Shown here: positions 1-8,017 of the stretch, piece by piece
How the letters are laid out: the number at the start of each line of letters is the position of its first letter
Numbering within the stretch: the first letter of the stretch is position 1
From: Acidimicrobiales bacterium
GTDB taxonomy: Bacteria; Actinomycetota; Acidimicrobiia; Acidimicrobiales; Iamiaceae
Assembly (NCBI GenBank): GCA_025463365.1
Contig: JAOBWM010000216.1
Span: 1 to 53,454 of the forward strand
Length of the DNA stretch: 53,454 bases
Direction of reading: 5' to 3'
Program-made: the position numbers and the translations under genes
The notes under the pieces: generated by a model
Told to the model about the DNA's origin: nothing
Seen by the model: only the letters and a program-made list of their open reading frames with translations
The model's database searches: none

Positions 1-10
1 GGATCGTCGG

Positions 11-16
11 TAGGGT
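11..16 (+). promoter_or_regulatory. putative leaderless -10 box TAGGGT
   Basis: TAGGGT lies six bases before the ATG at 23, with no Shine-Dalgarno sequence between. The same layout (TAnnnT, 6-9 nt, start codon) recurs before about ten other genes in this window. In actinobacteria a -10 box at this distance puts the transcription start at or next to the start codon. This is inferred from pattern only; no -35 box can be judged because the window begins here. Confidence 0.45.
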
Positions 17-22
17 CCTCGG

Positions 23-1132
23 ATGGTCGACGAGGGCACGATCCGGGTTGCGGTGTGGGGGACGGGGAACATGGGGCGGGCGTCGATCCGCGCCGTGGTC
101 GCCAACCCGTTCTTGGAGCTCGCCGCGGTGATCGTGGCCAACCCGGAGAAGGTCGGGCGCGATGCGGGCGACCTGGCCGGGCTCGACCGCTCGATCGGGG
201 TCATCGCCACCGACGACATCGATGCGGCGCTCACCGAGCTGAAGGGAGGCTTCGGCGGCGGCGCGGTGGCCTACATGGCGTCGGGCGACATCCGTCCCGA
301 CGACGCCACAGCCGACATCGAGCGCTGCCTCCGGGCCGGTGCCGTGGTGGTGACTCCGGCGCTCTACGCGCTGTACGACCAGCGCAACGCGCCGGCCGAG
401 GTGAGCGACCCGCTGCTCGCCGCGGCCACCGAGGGTGGAAGCTCCCTGTTCGTCTCGGGCGTCGACCCGGGCTGGGGCAACGATCTCCTCCCGGTCTTGA
501 TCAGCGGGCTGGCCGGGACGGTCGAGCAGATCCGGTGCCAGGAGATCTTCGACTACGCCACCTACGACCAACCCGATTCGGTGCGCTTCCTCGTCGGCAT
601 GGGCCAACCGATGGAGTACGAGCCGCCGATGGTCGCCCCGTCCGTCCCGACCATGGTGTGGGGCGGCCAGGTCCGGATGGTGGCCCGAGCCCTGGGTGTG
701 GAGCTCGACGAGATCCGCGAGACGCTCGAGCGACGTCCCCTCGAGTCGACGATCGAGAACAAGATGGGCACGTTCGAAGCCGGGACCCAGGGCGCGCTTC
801 GCTTCGAGGTGCAAGGGATCGTCGACGGCGAGGTCCGCATCGTGATCGAGCACGTGACCCGCATCCATCGCGACTGTGCCCCCGACTGGCCGCTCCCGCC
901 CGGCGGGGGTGACGGCGTGCACAAGGTGGTCATCGAGGGGCGGCCGCGCATCGAGGTGAACCTCGAAGCCACCGACGAGGACGGCAACCGCGCCGCCGGC
1001 GGCAATGCCACCGCGGCCGCCCGCCTCGTGAACGCCATCCCGTGGCTGCACACCGCGGGCCCCGGCATCTACGACGCACTCGACGTACCGCTCACCCCCG
1101 CGGTGGGCCGGATCGGAAGGACCACGACATGA
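23..1132 (+). CDS. DapB-like NAD(P)-dependent dehydrogenase
   Basis: A 369-residue protein that opens with a Rossmann dinucleotide-binding motif (VAVWGTGNMGRASIRAV, residues 9-25), as in dihydrodipicolinate reductase and the related 2,4-diaminopentanoate dehydrogenase-like families. It is longer than genuine DapB (about 250-270 residues), so a lysine-pathway role is not implied; the longer relatives are amine or keto-acid dehydrogenases of mostly unknown substrate. The start is the first ATG, six bases after a TAGGGT box. The stop overlaps the next start as ATGA, so the CMD-fold protein downstream is translationally coupled and may act on the same compound. Substrate is unknown. Confidence 0.75.
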   Translation: MVDEGTIRVAVWGTGNMGRASIRAVVANPFLELAAVIVANPEKVGRDAGDLAGLDRSIGVIATDDIDAALTELKGGFGGGAVAYMASGDIRPDDATADIERCLRAGAVVVTPALYALYDQRNAPAEVSDPLLAAATEGGSSLFVSGVDPGWGNDLLPVLISGLAGTVEQIRCQEIFDYATYDQPDSVRFLVGMGQPMEYEPPMVAPSVPTMVWGGQVRMVARALGVELDEIRETLERRPLESTIENKMGTFEAGTQGALRFEVQGIVDGEVRIVIEHVTRIHRDCAPDWPLPPGGGDGVHKVVIEGRPRIEVNLEATDEDGNRAAGGNATAAARLVNAIPWLHTAGPGIYDALDVPLTPAVGRIGRTTT

Positions 1133-1620
1133 TCATCGACGTGCCGGAGGGCAAGCACCCGATCTTCTACGTGTGGGGCGAGCTCGTGCCCGGCATCGGC
1201 CCGGCCGCGTCGGCCTTCGCCCAGAGCGTCTACGAGCACACGACGCTCGGCCTGCGCGAGTTCGAGGCCGCCCGGCTGCGCGTGGCCCAGATCAACGGTT
1301 GCCTCTTCTGCCAGGACTGGCGGACGGACCGTGACGGCGAGACGGTGGAGGCGTCGTTCGACCAGGCCGTCACCGACTGGCGGACCACCGATGCGTTCGA
1401 CGACCGCACCCGCCTCGCCGCCGAGTACGCCGAGCGCTACTCGCTCGACCACCACGGCCTCGACGACGAGTTCTGGGGCCGCATGAAGGCCGCCTACGAC
1501 GACCGCGAGATCGTCGAGCTGAGCATGTGCCTCGGCTCGTGGATCGCCTTCGGCCGCCTCAACCACGTCCTCGGCCTCGACGCCGCCTGCGTCCTGCCGG
1601 GCCACCTCTCCAAGCACTGA
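1129..1620 (+). CDS. carboxymuconolactone decarboxylase (AhpD-fold) family protein
   Basis: A 163-residue all-helical CMD/AhpD-type protein. The segment NGCLFCQDWR carries the CxxC pair typical of AhpD-like thiol peroxidases, but the histidine that usually follows (CxxCxxxH) is an arginine here, so peroxidase activity is uncertain. The ATG at 1129 is chosen over the longer frame because it overlaps the upstream stop as ATGA and is preceded by GGAAGG at 1115-1120. It is co-transcribed with the dehydrogenase before it. The gene converges on the GH1 gene with only four bases between stops and no visible hairpin. Confidence 0.75.
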   Translation: MIIDVPEGKHPIFYVWGELVPGIGPAASAFAQSVYEHTTLGLREFEAARLRVAQINGCLFCQDWRTDRDGETVEASFDQAVTDWRTTDAFDDRTRLAAEYAERYSLDHHGLDDEFWGRMKAAYDDREIVELSMCLGSWIAFGRLNHVLGLDAACVLPGHLSKH

Positions 1621-1624
1621 ACGG

Positions 1625-2992
1625 TCAGGCGGCACCGAGGAACTGCTGGAACCAGCGGCCGGAGTCCTTCACGACGCGGCGTTGGGTGGGGTAGTCGACG
1701 TAGGTGAGGCCGAAGCGGGGCACGTAGCCGGCGGCCCACTCGAAGTTGTCCATGAGCGACCAGCAGAAGTAGCCCTCGACCGGCACGCCGTCTCGTTTCG
1801 CTCGGAGCACCTCGGCCAGGTGGTCCTGGTAGAACGCGGTGCGCCGCGGGTCGCGCACGCGGTCACCGACGAGGTGATCGGGGACGGCCACGCCGTTCTC
1901 GGTGACGAGGAGCCGGTCGACCTTGCCGTAGGCGTGCACGCGCTGGAGCGACTCGTACAAGCCGTCGGGCTGCACCTCCCAGCCCATTGCGGTGATCTCG
2001 TAGTTCTTGTGGTCCTTGCTGATCCACGGGATGCCCCGCAGCAGCGGGATCGGCACCGGCTTCACGAGGACCCGCGTGTAGTACTGGACACCGAAGAAGT
2101 CCCAGTCGACGACGATGTCGCGCATGTCGTCGCCCTGCACGTAGCGCTCGACGCGCTGCATCAACGGTGCGTCTTCGGTCGGGTAGCCGAGGCCGAAGTT
2201 GGGCTCGATGAAGATGCGGTTGGCGAAGGCATCGATCGCCGCCGCCGCTCGGCGGTGGCGCTCGCTGTCGCGGTTGGTGCGCATCGGCGTGAGGATGTGC
2301 GTGGTGCCCACGTTCGAGTCGGCCACGTTGGCCCGCAGCACCCGCGCCCCCACGGCCTGGCAGAGGTTCACGTGGTGGCTCGCCGCGAGCATCTTGGCGA
2401 AGCTGCGGACGCCCGGTGCGTGGACACCGGACAGGTAGCCGCCCTGGATGAAGCTGCACGGCTCGTTGAAGACCATCCAGTCCTTCACCCGGTCGCCGAG
2501 CCTCTCGGAGATCACCCCGACGAACTCCTCGAACCACCCGATCACGTCGCGGTTGGCCCAGCCGCCCTTCTGGCTGAGCGCCTCGGGGAGGTCCCAGTGG
2601 TAGATCGTGATCCAGGGCTCGACGCCCGCCGCGAGGCACTCGTCGACGACCCGCGAGTAGAAGTCGAGGCCCTTCTGGTTGACCTGGCCGGTGCCCGTCG
2701 GGAGCACCCGCGGCCACGAGATGGAGAAGCGCTGTGCCTCGAAGCCGAGCTCCTTCACCAGCGCGGTGTCCTCGGGGTAGCGGTGGTAGAAGTCGCACGC
2801 CTCGTCGCCGGTGGACCCGTCCTTGATCTTGCGGGGCTTGTGGGTGAACGTGTCCCAGATCGACGGGCCCTTGCCGTCGGCATCCCACGCCCCCTCGACC
2901 TGGTAGGAGGCATGGGCCACGCCCCACGTGAAGTCGTCGCCGAAGTCGCTCTTGGTCAGCTCGGATGGGCTCGGTGCCGTCATGGGCGCCAT
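1625..2992 (-). CDS. GH1 family beta-glucosidase
   Basis: A 455-residue glycoside hydrolase family 1 enzyme, the normal length for the family. FNEPCSF holds the acid/base Glu177 and VTENGVAV the nucleophile Glu365. Other family marks are the N-terminal WGVAHASYQVEGAW and the C-terminal YFCWSLMDNFEW. There is no signal peptide, so it should act in the cytoplasm on imported beta-glucosides or related sugars. The open frame extends further upstream, but that part is low-complexity Arg/Pro/Ser and overlaps the penicillin-binding protein gene. ATG 2992 has CGGAG about 12 bases upstream; ATG 2983 is the alternative. It lies 28 bases downstream of the penicillin-binding protein on the same strand, so the two may be co-transcribed. 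Confidence 0.9.
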   Translation of the reverse strand: MAPMTAPSPSELTKSDFGDDFTWGVAHASYQVEGAWDADGKGPSIWDTFTHKPRKIKDGSTGDEACDFYHRYPEDTALVKELGFEAQRFSISWPRVLPTGTGQVNQKGLDFYSRVVDECLAAGVEPWITIYHWDLPEALSQKGGWANRDVIGWFEEFVGVISERLGDRVKDWMVFNEPCSFIQGGYLSGVHAPGVRSFAKMLAASHHVNLCQAVGARVLRANVADSNVGTTHILTPMRTNRDSERHRRAAAAIDAFANRIFIEPNFGLGYPTEDAPLMQRVERYVQGDDMRDIVVDWDFFGVQYYTRVLVKPVPIPLLRGIPWISKDHKNYEITAMGWEVQPDGLYESLQRVHAYGKVDRLLVTENGVAVPDHLVGDRVRDPRRTAFYQDHLAEVLRAKRDGVPVEGYFCWSLMDNFEWAAGYVPRFGLTYVDYPTQRRVVKDSGRWFQQFLGAA

Positions 2993-3020
2993 CTTGGCCG
3001 ACGACTCCGAGGCCGGTCTC

Positions 3021-5021
3021 CTACGGGGTGGCGAGCTTGGTGAGGAACTGAGCGGCGAGGGGGGCGGCGACCGCGCCACCGAAGCCGCCGTCCTCCACCA
3101 GCACCGCGAAGGCGATGTCGCCCTGGAAGCCCGTGAACCAGGCATGGGTCTGCGGCGGGGAGGCGTTGCCGAACTCCGCGGTGCCGGTCTTGCCGGACAC
3201 CTCGCCCCCGGGCACGCCCGCCAGCGCGGTCCCGGTGCCGCCGGTGACGACGCCACGCATGAGCTCCTTCAGTTGCAGGATCTGGGCCGGCGGCAAGGCG
3301 GGCCCGACGATGGGCTGGGGCTTGGCCGGGTCGACGATGATCCGCGGCTGGAGGGACCGGCCGCTGGCGACCGAGGCCGACGCCAGGGCCACGGTGAGCG
3401 GGCTGCCCTCGACCTTGCCCTGGCCGATCATGTTGGCGGCGTGCTCGGTGGCATCGGCGGTGACCGGGACCGATCCACCGAACACCGGGACGCCCAGGTC
3501 GAGCTTGCGGTAGCCGAGCAACCCGGCCGTGTCGGTGAGCTGCTGCGCGGTGATCGTCTTCGACTGGCCGACGAAGGCCGTGTTGCACGACTTGGCGAAG
3601 TCGGTGCGGAACGGCACGGTGCCGAGCACCTCGCCCTCGGCGTTCTTGAAGACCTTCCCGACGGTGAACGTCGGCGGGCAGTTGACCGGCGTATCGGGCG
3701 TGACGCCGTGCTCGAGGAGGGTGAGTCCCGAGGCGACCTTGAAGGTGGAGCCGGGCGGGTAGTGCCCGATCATCGCCCGGTTGTACCCCGACGCCGAGGA
3801 CGGGCCGTTCGACACGGCGAGCACGTCACCGGTGCTGATCCGGATGGCCACGAGCGCGGCGGGCTTCGGCGCAGTGGCCATCACCTGGTCCGCGGCGACC
3901 TGGACCCGGGCATCGAGCGTGACGGTCATCGGCTGTCCCGCCACTGCGGGGAACGCCTTGATGGTCCGCGGTGCCTTGCCCGGCCCCACCGGCACCACTT
4001 GGACCGTGAGCCCGGTGGTGCCCGCGAGCTTCGCGTCCTGGGCGCGCTGCAGGCCCGACAAGCCGGTCTGGTCCCCGTCGGCCACCCGGCCGGCCGAGCC
4101 GTCGACGATCTCCTTCGTGGCGGGTCCGACCGTGCCGAGCAGGGCCCGGGCGAAGTCCTTGCTCGGCGCGAGCGGTTGCTTGGCTTCGTGGAAGACGGTG
4201 CCGGGCAGCGGCTGGACCTGGTCCCGGATCGCGTCGTAGGCCTCGCGGCGCAACGTGACCACGGAGACGAACTGGTCGGGCTTGGCCGCCTTGACCCGGA
4301 GGACGAGCGCCCCGGGATCGACCTTCACGATGGCGGCCACCGTGCGGGCCGTCCCTTCGGGGTCCGGGGTGCGGCTCGGCTGGATGCCGATCTCGACGAC
4401 GTCGCGCATGCCGACGAGCGGCTGGCCGTCGAGACCGAGGATGTCGCCCCGCGCCGGGCGCACCCGGACCGACCGCAGCGTCTCCTTCGCGGCCAGGGAC
4501 GGCTCGATCAGCTTCGGCGTGAACGCGATGCGCCAGGTGTCGTCCGCAGAGCTGCGAGTCCCACGTTGCACCGTGATGTCGGTGTCGTAGGTCCACGTCC
4601 GCGTCGCGTCGAGCTTCCAGGTCACCCGGGCCGCGGCAACCGCCTCGCCCACCGCGTGACCATCGGCCCCGCTCCCGCCGCCGAGGACGCGGTCGGGCTC
4701 GTGCGCGAACCGGAGGATCTCGACCTTGGCCGGATGCTCGTTCGGGGCGGGCGTGAGGGCGGCCACGGCCAGGTCGAACTGGGCGACGATCGCCTTGGAG
4801 GCGACCGGCTCGTCGGCGGTGAAGGCGACCTTCGAGAGGTCACCGGCCTGCCAGGCGGCGGCGAACTCGTCGGCCGCGCGGCGAGCCAGGTCCGCAGCGG
4901 GCCCCTCGGGCTTGGAGCCGTCGGACCCGTCACCGGCCGACCGGCCGAACCAGACCACCGCGGCCACGAGCGCCACAACAATGACCACCCCGCCGATGAC
5001 CGCCCCGCGCCCCTTCGTCAC
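3021..5021 (-). CDS. penicillin-binding transpeptidase with NTF2-like N-terminal domain
   Basis: A 666-residue membrane-anchored transpeptidase. A single N-terminal hydrophobic helix (AVIGGVVIVVALVAAVVWF) anchors it outside the cell. An NTF2-like/MecA-N region follows (about 40-155), then a PBP dimerisation region (about 170-330) and the transpeptidase domain with STFK (Ser425), SCN (478-480) and KTGTAE (611-616). All three active-site motifs are intact. This arrangement matches the class B lipoprotein-like enzymes of actinobacteria that cross-link peptidoglycan. GTG 5021 is preferred because GGAGAGG lies eight bases upstream; the GTG at 5030 would sit directly on that site. The GH1 gene follows. 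Confidence 0.9.
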   Translation of the reverse strand: MTKGRGAVIGGVVIVVALVAAVVWFGRSAGDGSDGSKPEGPAADLARRAADEFAAAWQAGDLSKVAFTADEPVASKAIVAQFDLAVAALTPAPNEHPAKVEILRFAHEPDRVLGGGSGADGHAVGEAVAAARVTWKLDATRTWTYDTDITVQRGTRSSADDTWRIAFTPKLIEPSLAAKETLRSVRVRPARGDILGLDGQPLVGMRDVVEIGIQPSRTPDPEGTARTVAAIVKVDPGALVLRVKAAKPDQFVSVVTLRREAYDAIRDQVQPLPGTVFHEAKQPLAPSKDFARALLGTVGPATKEIVDGSAGRVADGDQTGLSGLQRAQDAKLAGTTGLTVQVVPVGPGKAPRTIKAFPAVAGQPMTVTLDARVQVAADQVMATAPKPAALVAIRISTGDVLAVSNGPSSASGYNRAMIGHYPPGSTFKVASGLTLLEHGVTPDTPVNCPPTFTVGKVFKNAEGEVLGTVPFRTDFAKSCNTAFVGQSKTITAQQLTDTAGLLGYRKLDLGVPVFGGSVPVTADATEHAANMIGQGKVEGSPLTVALASASVASGRSLQPRIIVDPAKPQPIVGPALPPAQILQLKELMRGVVTGGTGTALAGVPGGEVSGKTGTAEFGNASPPQTHAWFTGFQGDIAFAVLVEDGGFGGAVAAPLAAQFLTKLATP

Positions 5022-5268
5022 CCTGTGCACCTCTCCGTCGATGTCAGCGGCCGAACCTAGTGAGCGGCCTCGTGGTCCTGACGGCTGGTTCGGTCACACA
5101 TGACGCGCGATCGGGTGACGATCTTCGTCACGGACGCGGCGCGGTCACGGGGAGCGGTCGACAGGCGTCCCGCGGCCACGGAACGAGCGCTCGACGTCCC
5201 CAGCGCGAGCTGGCCCAGCCGCCCTACGGTCGCCGCCGTCCCGTCCGACTCCAGCCAGGAGCGATCCG

Positions 5269-5904
5269 ATGGCCCGCCTCACGCCCGTTCCCCGAGCCGA
5301 TGCCGCCGAGGGCATCGTCACGACGATGTACGACTTCATCTTCGGCGACCGCGATCCGGTCGCGGAACCGGGGCTCAGCAACGGCACGCCCGGTGACTGG
5401 TGGACGGTGTTCGCCCAGAGCCCTGAGCTCATGGCGCACTGCGTCAGCGGGTTCGCGTTCTACCGCTCCGACGAGCGCGAGCTCCCCAAGGAGCTGCGCG
5501 AGCTGGCCCAGACCCGCACCGGCTGGGCCAAGGAGAGCCGGTTCGTCTACTCCCAACACTGCAAGGCGAGCCGGGACAACGGCGTCCCCGAGGAGAAGAT
5601 CGCGGCCATCGCGTCGTGGCAGACGAGTGATGTGTTCACCTCCGCCGAGCGAGCGGTGCTCGCGTGGACCGACGCGCTGGTCTTGCAGGGCGGACGGGCA
5701 TCGGACGAGACGTTCGCGGCCCTGCGCGAGCACCTCTCCGAGCTGGCGATCCTCGAGCTCACCTACATCACCTGCTGGTACGACCTGCATGCGGTGATGA
5801 GCAAGGCCCTGCGCCTGGAGCTCGACGACGTGGAAGACCGGATGACCGAGCTCACCGGGCCCGGCATCACCCGCTCGCTGCGGCCTGACGCCGAGCCCGA
5901 GTAG
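5269..5904 (+). CDS. carboxymuconolactone decarboxylase family protein
   Basis: A 211-residue CMD-fold protein. The core helix pattern FVYSQHCKASRDNGVPEEKI, followed by a trypsin-like spacing of small and aromatic residues, is typical of the large actinobacterial CMD family. The CxxC pair of AhpD is absent (only QHC), so thiol peroxidase chemistry is unlikely. The ATG at 5269 has AGGAG eight bases upstream. It is divergent from the penicillin-binding protein gene with about 250 bases between, which hold the promoters for both but no clear operator. It is only distantly similar to the CMD protein at 1129-1620. Substrate is unknown. Confidence 0.75.
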   Translation: MARLTPVPRADAAEGIVTTMYDFIFGDRDPVAEPGLSNGTPGDWWTVFAQSPELMAHCVSGFAFYRSDERELPKELRELAQTRTGWAKESRFVYSQHCKASRDNGVPEEKIAAIASWQTSDVFTSAERAVLAWTDALVLQGGRASDETFAALREHLSELAILELTYITCWYDLHAVMSKALRLELDDVEDRMTELTGPGITRSLRPDAEPE

Positions 5905-6002
5905 CTCGCGCCGACCAGCGCGGAGGGTGGTGACGCCGCCCGACGGCCGGACCGGCAAGAATGGCGAAGGCGTCAGGCGACACATGCGGGAGGAGGCTCG
6001 GG

Positions 6003-7418
6003 ATGGACTCCGCGATCGGTCGGCGCGACCGAAGGAACCAGGACCAGCGCGGGCTCGTCCGACCCGGCGTGCCTCATGAACCTCCCACGCCCGCGCCCCG
6101 AGCCCGGTCGCGCCCGGCCTCCACCATCACCATGGCGGTGGTGGCGGTTGCGGGCGTGTGCGTCGCGTCGTGCACCAGCACCCCCCGCCCGGCGATCGAG
6201 GTGAGGTCGAACGCGCCCCGCGCCAAGGCCATCAGCGAGGACGCGGTCGGCGGCGCGTCCATCGCGCGAAACGTCGCCGCACGCCTGTACCCGGCGCTCG
6301 CCAAGGAGGCCGGCTCGGGGAACATCGCCTATTCGCCGACCAGCATCGCCGTGGCCCTCGGCATGGCTCGGGCCGGCGCCCGAGACGCCAGCGCCCAGCA
6401 ACTCGATCGCTTCTTGGGCTCGCCCGGTCCCGCCCTCGACCGCGGTCTCAACGGACTCAGCTGGAACCTGTCCGATCGCGCGGGGAAGCGCAAGGACGTG
6501 AACCGCCAGGACGCCATGGTCGAGCTCGAGCTGGCCAACTCGTTCTGGGGCCAGCGGGACATCTCGTGGAAGCGCCCGTTCCTCGACGTGCTCGGTCGCG
6601 AGTACGGGACCGGCATGTTCGAGGTCGACTACGAGAAGGACGCGGCCGGCAGCCGCCTGGCCGTCAACCGCTGGGTGGCCGAGCAGACCCACGGGAAGAT
6701 CCCGGATCTCGTGAAGCCGAACGTCTTCGATTCGCAGACGCGCCTCTCCCTCGTCAACGCGCTCTACTTCGCCGCCCCGTGGGCCGCGCAGTTCGACGGG
6801 GCCCGAACGCGACCCTTCACCACCGTCGCCGGCACCAAGGTCGACGCGTCGATGATGCACCACCTGCTCCACACGACCTACCGGCGCGGCGACCACTGGC
6901 AGGCCGTCACCATCCCCTATGCCGGCAACGAGCTGGCCATGACGCTGCTCGTACCCGACGCCGGCTCGCTCGCCACGGTCGAAGCCTCGCTCGACCCCGC
7001 GTTCATCGACATCCTCGACGCGCCTGCCGCCCCCGACAGCAGCGCCAACCGGGCCGTGAGCCTGACGATGCCGATCTTCGACCTCGACGACCGGCCCGAC
7101 CTCACCGCCGCGCTGAAGGCGGTCGGGGTCACCGCCCCCTTCACCACCACTGTCGACTTCCGTCCCGTCACCACCGACCCACGCGCCCCCGGCCTCCAGC
7201 TCGCCGAGGTCGTGCACCAGGCCACGGTGTCGGTCGACGAGAAGGGCACCGTGGCGTCGGCTGCGACGGTCGACGTCTTCCGGGCCACCGGTGCCCCGCT
7301 CGAGACCAAGCCCCCGATCGACCTCGTGGTGGACCGGCCCTTCCTCTTCCTCATCACCGACCTCGTGACCCACGCCCCGCTCTTCATCGGCCGGGTCGCG
7401 GACCCGACCAAGCCCTAG
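6003..7418 (+). CDS. serpin (serine protease inhibitor), probable lipoprotein
   Basis: A 471-residue serpin. Hallmarks include the helix region NIAYSPTSIAVALGMARAGA, the breach/strand region LVNALYFAAPW, and the reactive-centre hinge VDEKGTVASAAT followed by DRPFLFLITD. The small hinge residues at the P15-P9 equivalents (GTVASAA) fit an inhibitory serpin that can insert its loop. The scissile bond probably lies near FRATG, but loop length makes P1 uncertain. A hydrophobic stretch ends in VCVASC with Cys57, a lipobox, so it is probably anchored outside the membrane. The ATG at 6003 is chosen because GAGGAGG lies six bases upstream; the ATG at 5961 has no such site. The N-terminus before the signal helix is unusually long and basic. 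The target protease is unknown. Confidence 0.88.
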   Translation: MDSAIGRRDRRNQDQRGLVRPGVPHEPPTPAPRARSRPASTITMAVVAVAGVCVASCTSTPRPAIEVRSNAPRAKAISEDAVGGASIARNVAARLYPALAKEAGSGNIAYSPTSIAVALGMARAGARDASAQQLDRFLGSPGPALDRGLNGLSWNLSDRAGKRKDVNRQDAMVELELANSFWGQRDISWKRPFLDVLGREYGTGMFEVDYEKDAAGSRLAVNRWVAEQTHGKIPDLVKPNVFDSQTRLSLVNALYFAAPWAAQFDGARTRPFTTVAGTKVDASMMHHLLHTTYRRGDHWQAVTIPYAGNELAMTLLVPDAGSLATVEASLDPAFIDILDAPAAPDSSANRAVSLTMPIFDLDDRPDLTAALKAVGVTAPFTTTVDFRPVTTDPRAPGLQLAEVVHQATVSVDEKGTVASAATVDVFRATGAPLETKPPIDLVVDRPFLFLITDLVTHAPLFIGRVADPTKP

Positions 7419-7424
7419 CGCGGT

Positions 7425-7991
7425 CTACCAGCGGGCGAGACGCTGGGTGGCCTTGGGGTCGTAGAGGCAGACGACGTCGGCCACGTACTCCAGGCGCAGG
7501 GCGGCCTCGAGCATGGCCGCTCCCGAGCCGGCTTCGGGCAGGTGGGAGGTGATCACGACGTAGGGCGCGGGATCCGGGTGCGCCCGCAGGAGGGCGCCGT
7601 TGGCGACCGCCTTCTTCAGCGTGTCGGTGCGGCGCAGGCCCGGCCGGTGGCCCTGGACGCTGCCCTTGTACTCGAACCAGACGACGACGCCGGTCGGGCT
7701 CATGGCCTCCTGATCGATCTCGACGCCGACCTCGGTCAGCACGCGGCGGCCGTGGAGGTCGTAGCCGAGGTGGCGCAGAAGCGTGTCGCACTGCTCGGCG
7801 AACTGCCGACCCTGGATGCCCGCCGAGGCCTGGAACGACGGGGCAGCCGGGGGTGACGCGATGGCCGGCTCGGCCTCGCTCGCGGTGGCGGGCTCAGCGG
7901 CCTCGATCGCCTCGATCGCCTCCGCGTCGACGGCGTCGGGCTCGGCGGGAGGAGCCGCAGCGACGAACGGGAGTTGGTCGGACGGGTCCAT
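7425..7991 (-). CDS. PD-(D/E)XK nuclease-like protein
   Basis: A 188-residue protein. Residues 1-55 are low-complexity Ala/Glu/Pro. From about 60 a compact alpha/beta domain shows VGVEID, then VVWFEYKGS (Glu107, Lys109), which looks like the ExK half of a PD-(D/E)XK nuclease site, then RPGLRRTDTLKKA (116-128). The latter motif and its surroundings recur in the C-terminal domain of the DNA methylase at 21535-23013 (RPGLKRTDTLWKA), so the two share a domain. The ATG at 7991 has a TAGCGT box nine bases upstream and no Shine-Dalgarno. The gene ends six bases from the serpin stop. Nuclease activity is an inference; the fold may only bind DNA. Confidence 0.6.
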   Translation of the reverse strand: MDPSDQLPFVAAAPPAEPDAVDAEAIEAIEAAEPATASEAEPAIASPPAAPSFQASAGIQGRQFAEQCDTLLRHLGYDLHGRRVLTEVGVEIDQEAMSPTGVVVWFEYKGSVQGHRPGLRRTDTLKKAVANGALLRAHPDPAPYVVITSHLPEAGSGAAMLEAALRLEYVADVVCLYDPKATQRLARW

Positions 7992-8000
7992 GCCGGCCGA

Positions 8001-8006
8001 ACGCTA
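8001..8006 (-). promoter_or_regulatory. putative leaderless -10 box TAGCGT
   Basis: On the minus strand TAGCGT stands nine bases before the ATG at 7991. It lies in the 26-base gap after the DUF480 gene and matches the TAnnnT-start layout seen elsewhere in the window. Inferred from pattern. Confidence 0.35.
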
Positions 8007-8017
8007 CGGCACGCCGT

